Positions 48,691 through 59,223 of a stretch of DNA of 64,000 nt are shown one piece after another. The translations under genes and the position numbers were made by a program. The notes beneath the pieces were generated by a model. That model was given only the letters and a program-made list of their open reading frames with translations. It was not told the origin of the DNA and made no database searches. The first letter of the stretch is position 1. Each line of letters begins with the position of its first letter. Source of the stretch: Ctena decussata (taxonomy: Eukaryota > Mollusca > Bivalvia > Lucinida > Lucinidae); the NCBI GenBank assembly GCA_963989385.1, contig OZ022515.1, positions 8,030,803-8,094,802 of the forward strand, given 5' to 3'.

Positions 48691-49210
48691 TTTTAAATGC
48701 ATCAAGTAATATATTTGAATAGAGAAGAATAAACCGTAATGGACATATGTAGAATGGGATAATGCATGATTCACATAATTTTATTCATTATTTAAACAGC
48801 GACAATCAGCCAATATGTATTCTGTGCAATGAAATTAAACATCTTCTTGTATAATGGGTTGATTTTAATCACATCCGTAATAAATATTATAACGTAAAAC
48901 GGATGAACTTTATAAAATTATCGTGAATGAAAATTATACATTTCTTAAAAAGAATGCATTATTTTAATGAAATAATTATTTATCACATATAACATTTAAA
49001 TAAACCTGTTTTATGTAGAAAAGTTTTAACAGAATAATAATTTTATTTAACTTTTCTTTCATTAGTTTCATCCATACATTTTTTTCCACGCAATATATTT
49101 GAAAGTATTATATATTCGTGTACATTAATGTATAAAGCTACTGCACATGTTCAGATGAAAACAAATGCTCTTTTTATATATATTTATATATTGTATTATT
49201 TTGTTATCAG

Positions 49211-49317
49211 GTCTGAATATCGAAGACTGTAAAAAGAGGATCACACCCTATGGCATGTCGTTGCTCTGGAAGATTCACGGAATGGTGTTAAAAATGCACC
49301 TCAAAGACAATTGCAAG
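49211..49317 (+). CDS. CHS: Chitin synthase, exon D (TPYG ... HLKD segment)
   Basis: The acceptor is TTGTTATCAG. With the last base of exon C the first codon is Gly, then LNIEDCKKRITPYGMSLLWK and IHGMVLKMHLKDNCK, ending at a GTAGCC donor in phase 0. Animal chitin synthases have T-P-Y-G-G-R-L-x-W, then a short turn and H-L-K-D-K at this point, just before K-R-W-S-Q-V-M-Y-M. The G-R of T-P-Y-G-G-R is M-S here, another departure from the usual motif. Length and phases fit the neighbouring exons exactly. Confidence 0.9.
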
Positions 49318-49414
49318 GTAGCCCTTAGGACTGATTAACGTTCAATTTCATTACCGCCTAGAAATTAACTTTTCAAGCTACTTAAAATGGATAGCTATGT
49401 TTTAATTTCACCTA

Positions 49415-52400
49415 AGCGGAGACTCCAGCGAAGCTTATAGTATAGGCAGGCTCCGTGGTCCGTCGTCGTCTGTCCGTCCACAATTTCAAATGACTTCTTC
49501 TCTGAGACCACCGGCCAATTGTAACCATATTTCATATAGAGCGTTTAGGGCTTGTGGGAACGAAATATTTTCCAAATAGTTTGTGTCACATGACCCTGGT
49601 GGCCGCCACGCCCATATTATCGTTACAAACATTAAAAATCTTCTTCTCCAGGACAAATTCATCGATGGCGTTGAAACCTATAATGTAGCATTGGGTACAC
49701 GATTAATACTAACATTCTCCAAGCGATGACATTGCGTTGGCTTTGACTTTTTACAGCAAGGTCACATTTGCTTTCTGAAGCGTTTATATGAGAAAATCCA
49801 AGAACTTACGATTTCATAGAAAATGTTAAAAACATGGCCTAAAAATGTTTTGTGCAGTCATCTGAAAGAGTACATGAAGATTTATGAGTAAAGGAGGTAA
49901 AAGTCGTTTGTTGACCTCTGACCCAGGTCTCTCATATCTAGACAATTCAAACATCTCCTGAAACAGCCACTGGGCAAATTGGAAACAAATTTCATAAAGA
50001 GCCTCCAGGGATAACGAGATATGTGCAAGCGGTCCAAGTCACATTACTAACATGGCCGCCCCGCCCTTATGAGGTAAAACAATAATAATAAAAACTTTTT
50101 TTTTCTCCACAACCAATGAAGTGATGGCCTTGAAGCTTAGCACGAAGCATAAAGTACTTAAGTGCTGCCAGACTGTTCAAATGATGACCTTTAGTTGACC
50201 TTAACGTGTTTTGCGCCGCGGTCAAATTTACTTTTATATGGGAATATTGTAGATCATAAGATTTCATTGAAATGGTTGAGGATTGGGCCTATAAATTGTT
50301 AAATGCAGTTATCTTAACAAATACATGAACATGCAGGAGTGCAAAAGGTCAAGATCATCGTATAACCTTTGACCCTGGTCTCCCAATTTTCAACAATTTC
50401 AAACATCTCCTCAAAAGTCACTGGACCAATTGTACCCGAATTTCATAAGGAGCCTCGAGGGATTGAGACAACACAAATTTGTTCAAATGGCCAGGTTCAC
50501 ATTACCAACATTGCCGCCCGCCTAGCCCATATATGGTTAAACCCTTTAAAATTATTATTATTCTCCTGAACCAATTCACGGACGACCATGAAACTAAGTA
50601 TGTAGCGTTGGGTACTTAAGTACTACCAAGAATGTCTAATTCATCAGCTTGGGCTGACCTGGTCCTGTTTTTGCGGTAGTGTCAAAGGACGGGTTACACT
50701 TTGGTCAATTTTATGCCCACGACCGATCTTAATAAAATTTATGCATTTGGAAGTTTAGCATTAGGCAGTTTATATAAGTACATATTTAGGTTTGTGGTTT
50801 CATAGATAATCACGTGACTTCCGGTTTAATGTATATGTGGTGCTGAATGGGGGTACACTATATACCTGCGGTTTTTCGATATAATCAGCAGTTCCGCTGA
50901 CATATCACCCTCCAAACTGACAGATATAATACTTTTGGCTCTTGTTCATAGTCTAAAAGAGATATTTTTGCTCAAACAAAGGAGAAATTTTATTTGAAAT
51001 TTTACGAAACCTCAGAACAGTAGATTTGATTTTACAAGTGTTTATTAACACAATAATAAGCACGTAAAGCGTTTGTTTTTGTGAAAATAATGAAACAAAT
51101 GAACAGGAAGTCGACTATAACCGACCGATATAGTTACGCAAATGCATTCTTGGCGAAACGCTTTTGCACGCTTGTGTTCTAGTAGATTCGTGAAAAGGTT
51201 ATCAACCTTCTTCTTTTATTAATCATTATTTACTATTAATGAATATAATGAAAGTTTCGTCATATCCAATATTAAACACGTATGAAATATTACGTTTTTA
51301 TGATAGCTACACAGGTAAACATGTTTAAAAAATTAGACAAAATCAGTGAACCAAGAAATATAGGTCACAGGCTCCTACATGTAGTGCCAAATGAGACGCA
51401 GCGCTGAAGGGACTTACTATTCCAAGTCCGATGAATTAGTATTAAATAAAACGTTAATTCAATGGATCATGAAATACAAGTCACAATAATGTACAAATAG
51501 TATGAAGTCATATGCAATGTCTGACTGAACCATTTTCTTCCGTATGATGCATATATAATGTTATATAAGGAAAAGAACAGTGAACTTTTAAATATATGTC
51601 ACAGTAGCCTACAAATAGTATCAGGATTTTTTGCATCGTTTGACGGACTAGCGATTTGTAATAATGTTGCAAAAAAACGTGTTGAGATATAAGTGAAAAT
51701 ACTGGTCCATACATAAAGTTCAAGGACTCAGTGTGCATGGATGCTTTGCAGTTGCTACATTGTATGGATGTGATCTGATCAAAGATCAGCACTCCTACCC
51801 CAAAGATATCAAAAGAGGTAAGGAAAAAGCTCACCCTAGTAACTTTTCATACAAAGTTAGTGGACCAAAGTTCAAGGTCACAGAATTTTACTATGCATCA
51901 GCCTCAGACAGAGGGATACATCATCTGAACACAGCAACATCATAATACCAGATGTTATCTCACAGCATGATGATTGAGGACATCCAGTCTAACGCTTTGC
52001 ATACGCACATAACGCCATACCTACACGGAATCCTTGGTTGGAGCATTAGGAACACAAACTACGTAGATGAAAGATGAAAAACGATTTGTTGTGTCGAATA
52101 ATGTCTCTTTTTTCTAACAAATACAAAATATACTGATGCGATTTTATATCAAGTCCTTTAGTCCTAGTGTTGGATACATGAAACTTTACCCAAAAAGTTT
52201 ATTTTTCGTTTACTTCTACCCCCGTAACCACTGTAATGTAACCCGTTTATGATAAATGTGTATATAAGGAATAATTATGTATAGGAATTGTAGTGGTTAC
52301 GAGGGTAGGATGAAGTGAAATTTGGATGCATAGTGGACGTTGGTAGTTCAACTTCCTATAGGTTCAATGTTAAATGTTGCAGAAAGTACATGTATTCAAC

Positions 52401-54950
52401 CGCAAAATTAATCTAAAAAGCATTAAGATACGGGAAAATGAAATCGTACAGAATAAACTAGAAACATATAGCTATCATTTCTGTATGTTTCTGTGGTGAT
52501 CTGCCTACCTTCGAAAATCTGCCTTTTCAGTGGGCACATTGTAATAGTAAAGAGTAACTCGTCCTTTGCTTTCCTGAGTGGTAAAATGTTAGTACATAAA
52601 TATTATAAAAAATTGTAGAAGATTTTTGCCTAAACATTGGTATATACAATCGATATATTAAGTTCAATTAGGATTTATAAGTACATGAGGTCAAGGTAAT
52701 TCGTTGACCTTCGACCCAGGTCTCTCATTAGTCTCCAGTTAAAAAGATCTCAAAAGCCATTGAACTAATTATGACCAATTTCATATAGAACTTCCAGGGG
52801 TGGAGGGGACAAGATTTTTTAACACGGTCCGGGTCACATGACCAACGTCGTCGCCACGCCCATAAATGGTACATGTATGGATTTCTTGCCATTTTACATC
52901 CTTTTTGACGGTACTTTAGTCATATCAGGACGATGGAAGGGTGATAATGGAAGGTGCTATGCGATGGAACCCCGTGTACGGTTGGAAAGATAAACGTCTA
53001 CAGCGTGTCTCGAACCCGGGGCTACTAGATCACAGCCTAGTGCTTAACCCACTGAGCTACCGGGGCTCCATAAATGGTAGATCCCCTTTACAGTCTTCTC
53101 CAGAATCAACTACCCAAGGCCTGAAAAATCGGTATGTAGCTTCCAGCACTTGAGTACTACCAAGATTGTTCAAATGATGACCTATGGTTGACCATGATTT
53201 CTAATGCAAGGTCAAATTGGTTTTCTGGTGCTTTTGTATTGCAAAATGCTGAAACCTAAGACCTCATGGAAATTCTGAAGATTTTCGCCGGAAAATTGGC
53301 ATTTACAGTCATTTTTATGAGTGTCTAAATATTTGTAAGTACATGAGTTCACGGACATTCTTTGACCGTTGACCCAGATCCCTCATGTACTCCTCGCCAA
53401 AATGTTAGCATATTTGTAAAGTAAATGTACCAGGATTATTAGAAATCACAATACTTGAGTTCTAACTTTCAGTATAATGGCAAATGCATTCTGTCTTTAA
53501 CACCAAATGCTTAAGTATTGTATAAACACCAAATTTAAATTCATTTCAGTATGTACTGTACAAAACGAGCACAGAAATAAATGGGCAAACTTTTCAAATA
53601 TTCGTAAGAAAATAATGATTCGTTTTAATGATTATAAAAGCAGTGACTTCGTATTCACCAAAAGCGTTTAAAATTACAAAACGTTTTAAATTAGTGTCAG
53701 TCACAGCGCATTGCAACGATATTTTTCTACCCAAAATGTGTTTTGCTCGCTTTGCGCAGCTGTTACTCAAATTCAAATCAAAGTTTCAAATTTTACAATG
53801 ACTTATCAATGGCGTTGATGATAGAATACATAAAACTCCACAGAAAGCTAGAATTTCAATTGTTATTAACTCTATTAATCTTGTTATTTTTGTTTTAACA
53901 GTATGCTGAACATTTTTAGCGAGGAGTATATTTATAATTTCAAACATCACCTCAAAAGCTACTGGGTCAATTGAATCGAAAGCCTCCAGGCGTCGAGGAA
54001 AAGAAAAATGTTCAAACAGTCCAGGTCACACGACCAGCATGGCCGCTACGCCGCCATATGGTAAAACGCTTTAACATGCAGCTTCATCTTCAAAACAAAT
54101 GGATGAATGGCGTTGAATCTTGGTATGCAGCATTTGGTGCTTAAGTACTACGAAGACTGTTCAAAAGATGAGCTTGGGTTGGCCTTGACATTTTATGGCA
54201 AAGTCAGATTAGCTTTGTGGTGCTTTTATATTTGAAAATGTTCGAATATAAAGAGTAGTTCATGGAAATTATAGAAGATTTTGGACTAAAAGTTGTGTAT
54301 ACATTTATCTAATAGAGTACAGGAAGATTTGTTAGTACATGAAGTCAAACTCATTCTGTGACCTTTGACTAGAATATTTCATATTTTAACAATTAAAAAC
54401 AAGATCTTGAAAGCCTCTTGGCCAGTTGTAACTAAATTTCATGTAGAACCTCCAGGGCTCTGTGGGAAGAGTAATATGTTCAAGCAGTCCGGGCATGTTG
54501 ACCAACAAGGCCGCCACGCCCATATATGGTAAACACCTTCAGACAACCTTCTTATCCAGAACCAATTGACGGATGGCCTTTTCAATTCGTATGTAAATCA
54601 GAGACCCAAGTGTTACCAAGATTGTTTAAATGATGACTTCGGGTTTACCTCGACATTTTATTGCTATGTATAATTTGTTTCTGGTGCTTTTATATTGGAA
54701 AACGCTTTAATATAAGCGTTCATAAAGACTGTGATGCAAAGTTGCTAAATACAGTTAACTCAGTGAGTACATCAACATTTTTTAAGTTACAGAGGTCAAG
54801 GTGATTCTTTGACCTTTAACCACAGTCTCTCGTATTTCGACAGTTTCAAACTATATTGTATCCGGTTTGTTCAAATGATGATCCTAGTTTGACCTTGACT
54901 TTGAATCAGGTGCGCGATTCAGGACAACATGGACCTCTTGTTTCTTTGTT
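49415..54950 (+). repeat. Long tandem array in intron 4, about 450-bp units
   Basis: The head ACCTAAGCGGAGACTCCAGCGAAGCTTATAG with GTCGTCGTCTGTCCGTCC is followed by repeated units. Each has AGCCTCCAGGG-like, GTCACATGACCAACATGGCC-like, CCACGCCCATA, GATGGC-TTGAA and TGTTCAAATGATGACC words, near 49600, 50055, 50515, 52850, 54045 and 54515. The segment 50700-52680 is less clearly array-derived. A SINE has inserted at 52872. A small hairpin is at 52211-52318. Confidence 0.75.
52872..53067 (-). mobile_element. tRNA-derived SINE, - strand (family 2), with target duplication
   Basis: The 196-bp insertion is flanked by CCATAAATGGTA at 52860-52871 and 53068-53079. On the - strand it starts GAGCCCCGGTAGCTCAGTGG, continues GTTAAGCACTAGGCTGTGAT, and has CCCCGGGTTCGAGACACGCT as B box. 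The body matches 17850-18009. The surrounding array unit is continuous once the insertion and one duplicate are removed. Confidence 0.9.
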
Positions 54951-55238
54951 TGTACGTTACGTAATAAATACGAATATTTCAATTTTGAAACATATAATCT
55001 TTTGCAATCTCACCAACCCCTGAACATGGCTAAACAAACTTTCAGTTTGGCTTCTTTCAGTAGTTTTGCGATGCTTCCACATGTTATTTTACTTCAAAGC
55101 AAACCCTGTTTGGACCGACGATGTAGGTCGAACAGGGTCTTCATATTTCGACCAACTATTTGCACAAGCTTGGCCTTTACATTAGCAGTTTTACGCAGAT
55201 CATTTGATATTATTGTGTATCTTTGCATTTTCTAACAG

Positions 55239-55329
55239 GTGAAAAACAAGAAACGGTGGAGCCAGATAATGTACATGAATTATGTCTTGGATTATTTGAA
55301 GAAGAGGTTGAAAGACGGGGATGGAAAAG
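55239..55329 (+). CDS. CHS: Chitin synthase, exon E (KRWSQ-MYM segment)
   Basis: After a CTTTGCATTTTCTAACAG acceptor the exon reads VKNKKRWSQIMYMNYVLDYL and KKRLKDGDGK, ending at GTATGT in phase 1. K-K-R-W-S-Q-V-M-Y-M-Y-Y-L-L is one of the most constant strings in animal chitin synthases, so this exon secures the family. The D-G-D near its end is in the variable lysine-rich linker and is not the catalytic L-D-G-D motif, which comes further downstream. Later exons (catalytic Asp motifs, E-D-R, Q-R-R-R-W, C-terminal helices) were not found before 64000. Confidence 0.93.
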
Positions 55330-55790
55330 GTATGTTTGGTAATCAGAATCAATTGGTTTCAATCGTGTTAGATTCTAAATATCAGTCCAGGATGTACGGT
55401 TGTACAAACATGTAGTGGCGTTTGCTGTTTTTATAAATGAAACCAAATTTAGTAACGTCTAGTCAGTATCATAACACAGCAAGGTCAATGCACTACCACA
55501 AATGATTTTCCAACAATGTCTTTCCATTTTTTGTTTTGTTTTCCGCTGCCCTAGGTTTGCTGGCAAACATTGTATCAGCGTTAAGTTAAAAGTCACTTAT
55601 TCTCGGTATTTTTAAGACAAGCCATCCGAATACCGTCCTTCAGTTGTAGTTCTTCATCAATTTGTTAGTATTCAATTTTGTATGTCATCATAATTTTGTT
55701 CCGTTTTTCCGTTTCAATACTTAATATTCGCAGTAAAAACTATTATAAACGTGATTCATTCATGGCTGAAATACAAATGATTATCTGAGA
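55330..55790 (+). other. Chitin synthase intron 5, start
   Basis: AT-rich sequence after the GTATGT donor, with no further exon seen. The intron probably continues through the repeats that follow to beyond the window. Confidence 0.5.
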
Positions 55791-56760
55791 TATATATATA
55801 TAGGTACCTTTACATAATTTAGTGCGACGGACGCGCGTTTGTGCATTAACTGCTTCAGTGTTGCTAAACCTAAAAGTTTGGAAGAAAAAAAGTAATGGGC
55901 AGGCAACAAACATCACTCTCCGAGCAGGCAATACCAACCGTAGACAACGTTTGCCTTTTCCTATTTGCTTCCGTGGGCCGCAAATCACTTTGAAAAAACG
56001 GGTATTCTCTTACGAAAGTCATTGGCCTCAGCAAAGCAAATTTTTTTAAAAAAATGATTCCCTTAAAGAGGTACGTTTACAAGATTTAGCACAACAGACG
56101 CGCGTTTCTGCATTAACTGCTATAGTGTCGCTAAACTCCAAAAGATTGAAGAAAAAAGGTAATAGTCAGGCAACGATCATCACTCTCCGAGCCTCACATA
56201 TTGACTTGCATGCAAAGCAAAGGCGTCACCCTTCCCCATCAAACCATCTCACTATCTGCGTCTCGAGAATGCCGACACACAAGGGCATCAGGAAAGAGAT
56301 GTCCGATACAGCGGGAACCTGCAGAAAACAAATCATCAAAAGGGGTTGAAACCAAACAGGATTCGTGGCGCTTTGACAAGTCCGTCTTGGTTTAAGAATA
56401 GTTTGGAAATTTTACCAATGAATAAGGTTATTTCAAATCTGTATTTTAGTAGTGTCTCCAATTCATAAGAACACACAACCACTCTGAAACACTGACTTAT
56501 AGGGTTTTTGATGTCCCCTGGTACAAACTGTCTACAAGCAGTGATATCAGTTTAGCGGTTTCGGTATACACAAAGTTTATAGTGCAACAGTCGCGCGTTT
56601 CTGTATTTAACTATTTCAGTGTCGCTAAAGCTCAGAAGTTTGAAAGAAAAAAGGTGATGGGTAGGTCTCGGCAGGCATCGATCACCCCTCTCGGAGCCAC
56701 ACCTACTGTCGTAATCCGCGAGATAAGTAGTTGCAGCCTTGCAAGCATCAGAAAATAGAC
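55790..56760 (+). repeat. Three copies of a 125-bp conserved non-coding core
   Basis: Cores begin near 55803, 56082 and 56567. Shared: TTTAGTGCGACGGACGCGCG / TTTAGCACAACAGACGCGCG / TATAGTGCAACAGTCGCGCG, then TTTCTGCATTAACTGCTTCA-like, GTGTCGCTAAA, AAAAGTTTGAAGAAAAAAGG-like, GGCAGGCAACAA-like and ATCACTCTCCGAGC. The reading frames that cross them (55822-56049 +, 56125-56349 +) are not conserved between copies. Confidence 0.85.
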
Positions 56761-58389
56761 ACCTACTTATTAACTCGCGAGTGCAGTCATCTCCAAAGCG
56801 GTAGCGATGCTTACCATCAAAGTACGAGGTGGCTTCAGCAAGTCATAACTTTGTTATGGGACATGCTGGGGGAAAAGTTATGCATGCATTGAAGACTCTA
56901 CATATTGCTTGACAACAAACACAAATCAATGGCACTTTCTCTAGTTGAGTTACAATGCACTTTATTAGGACCCAGTCATACCACTAGACTAATCTCATAT
57001 GTGAAATATTTGCAGTATAATTACTCGTTCAAGTCAAATTCTTTGGTAAATACAAAATAAATTTTGTCAACTGGTTGGTGAATTTATACGTTGAAACGCA
57101 GAGCGTAGTTCTAAGGACGTTTTAACTTACTGAAAGCGACGTCACCCTCGTTTCTTCTTTCTTATTTTTTTTTATTTTTTTTTCTGCGGCTTCCTTGTTT
57201 GCTTTGAGTTTAATTTATTGACCGATTTTAGTTTGCCCAAGCAAAAGATATTGTTGACAAGATTCGAATGCTAACGCAGTCGTTTTCATTACAAACTCAT
57301 TATTACTTTATTAGAAAAGGAGAATTTGCAACTGCATAAAATGCGGAAAATCAAAATTGACGGGACAAAATAAAACCTAGATTAAATATAATTTCCGCGA
57401 TAATAACAGAACAACATTGCTTTGGCATTGATGTTCAGTCGCGATTATCATAAAAATCAAATTTTCAGGCTGCTCATTTATGGGCTTCTAGAGCAAACAT
57501 CTGCAGTGTCTTCAGGGTGCACCTCTGTCAGAGAAGTTAAAAAGTGTCCTTTAAGAAAGATAAACTGCGTCTGGTGATTTGTCTAGACAGGTCATAGCTA
57601 TTTGCCTTCTGGCTATCAGGTGTTCCATGATTATGGCAGTTACCATGATATTACGTCACTTGCAAAACTTTCTGAACTCCCCTCGTATACCAGTTCAACT
57701 TAAATTAGATTTTGTAGGGAAATAAAACTAACATAGCTATAAAACGTTTAAAATAGTTTATACAACGAACAACGATTTCCCAAAATAAGGGGATGGATGT
57801 ACTAAAAATTGTCATTTAGGGAGAAAAACTGTCAGTATAATCGTTGATAATTGCATTTTACGTGGACGCGTTGGCCGAACTTGAGACGATTTACCTCCCT
57901 AAATGACAATTTTCAATAAAGTTTTTCCCCATTCTAATGCACATTTTAAACCCTTTCACCTTTCAAAACATACTACTCTGCCCCCGAGCAATCACTTTTA
58001 GCGACTGTTAAACCCAGCGTCAGCCAATTAGAACCAACGTTTCTAAATGACGTCAGGATAGCGACGGTATATCACTAAATATACTTTTGCAATTTCTGAC
58101 GTTCTCCAATAAGACGTCGCGTTTTATCAGAAAAGGCATTAGAATCGTGCTTCCATTAGTGGAAATAAGCTTCAGCGAAGCTGACGCCTTTGTCAAAATA
58201 AAGTCCTGCTAAAGTTAAGGGGCGAGACAGCCACTCTCGCAGATTTCATTTCAGATTTTTCATTACTGTTCAAAAACAGACAAAATAAACCAGGTCTGCT
58301 ATAATCGTTTCTTTGGTGTGTTCCTTGCATCACTTCAGATCCTATGGATATTGTGCCGTGTGGCGACTGAAATTTTTTTTTCCCCAATG
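56761..58389. other. Non-coding sequence with one small hairpin
   Basis: AT-rich, no exon recognised. At 57805-57913, AAAATTGTCATTTAGGGAG and its exact reverse complement flank a loop of about 70 nt. Confidence 0.5.
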
Positions 58390-59223
58390 TATGGCAAGCC
58401 AAGTGCACAATAAGTCTTTAAACATAGGTTTGAAAATTACAAACCTATGTTTGAACTTCTAACCCAGGTTTGAAATTCTCTAACATAGGTTTTTAAAGTT
58501 CTAACATAGGTTTTAAAAAGCACATTCTAAAACTAGTGATATAACCTTCTAACCTAAGTTCGAAACAAATTATGCTTACTAAGTGCACAATAAGTCTTCA
58601 AACATAGGTTTGTAAATTACAAACACAGATTTTTACTCAAACCTATGTTTGAAAATCACAATCATAGGTTTATGATTTCAGTCATGGGTTTTAAAATCTC
58701 TATCATAGGTTTCAGAATCTGACATTTTAAAACTTGCGAGTTAACTTTCAGACATAAGTTTGGACAACATTATGAATGCCAGGTGCACAATAAGTCTATA
58801 AACACAGGTTAATAAATCTTAGTCATGGGTTTTGAGTTCAAACATAGGTTTTAAATTTACACTCACAGGTTTTCAGAAACCTATGGTAGAGATTTTCAAA
58901 ACCCATGATAGAAAACCATAAACCTATGATTGTGATTTTCAAACATAGGTTTGAGTAAAAAAACGTGTTCGTAATTTACCAACCTATGTTTGTAGACTTA
59001 TTGTGCACTTAGCAAGCATAATTTGTTTCGAACATAGGTTAGAAGATTATATCATAGGTTTTAGAATGTCTTCTTTAAAAACCTATGATAGAACTTTAGA
59101 AACCTATGTTAGAACTTTAAAAACCTATGTTTGATAATTTCGAACCTGGGTTAGAAGTTTAAACATAGGTTTGTCATTTTCAAACCTATGTTTGTAGACT
59201 TATTGTGCACTTGGCTTGCCATA
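58390..59223. mobile_element. Foldback element with nested repeats and CCAATG target duplication
   Basis: TATGGCAAGCCAAGTGCACA at 58390 is mirrored at 59204-59223, and CCAATG flanks both ends (58384-58389, 59224-59229). The left part carries GTGCACAATAAGTC at 58403, 58583 and 58783 (units of 180 and 200 bp). The right part has the inverse at about 58995 and 59197. Both halves are filled with more than twenty copies of an AAACATAGGTTTGA / TCAAACCTATGTTT motif in both orientations. No protein frame is present. Confidence 0.9.

Noticed and set aside
55306..55317. DGD in exon E read as the catalytic Asp motif of chitin synthase
   Set aside because: It lies in the variable basic linker right after KRWSQ-MYM. 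The true L-D-G-D comes later in the family and is not in the visible exons.
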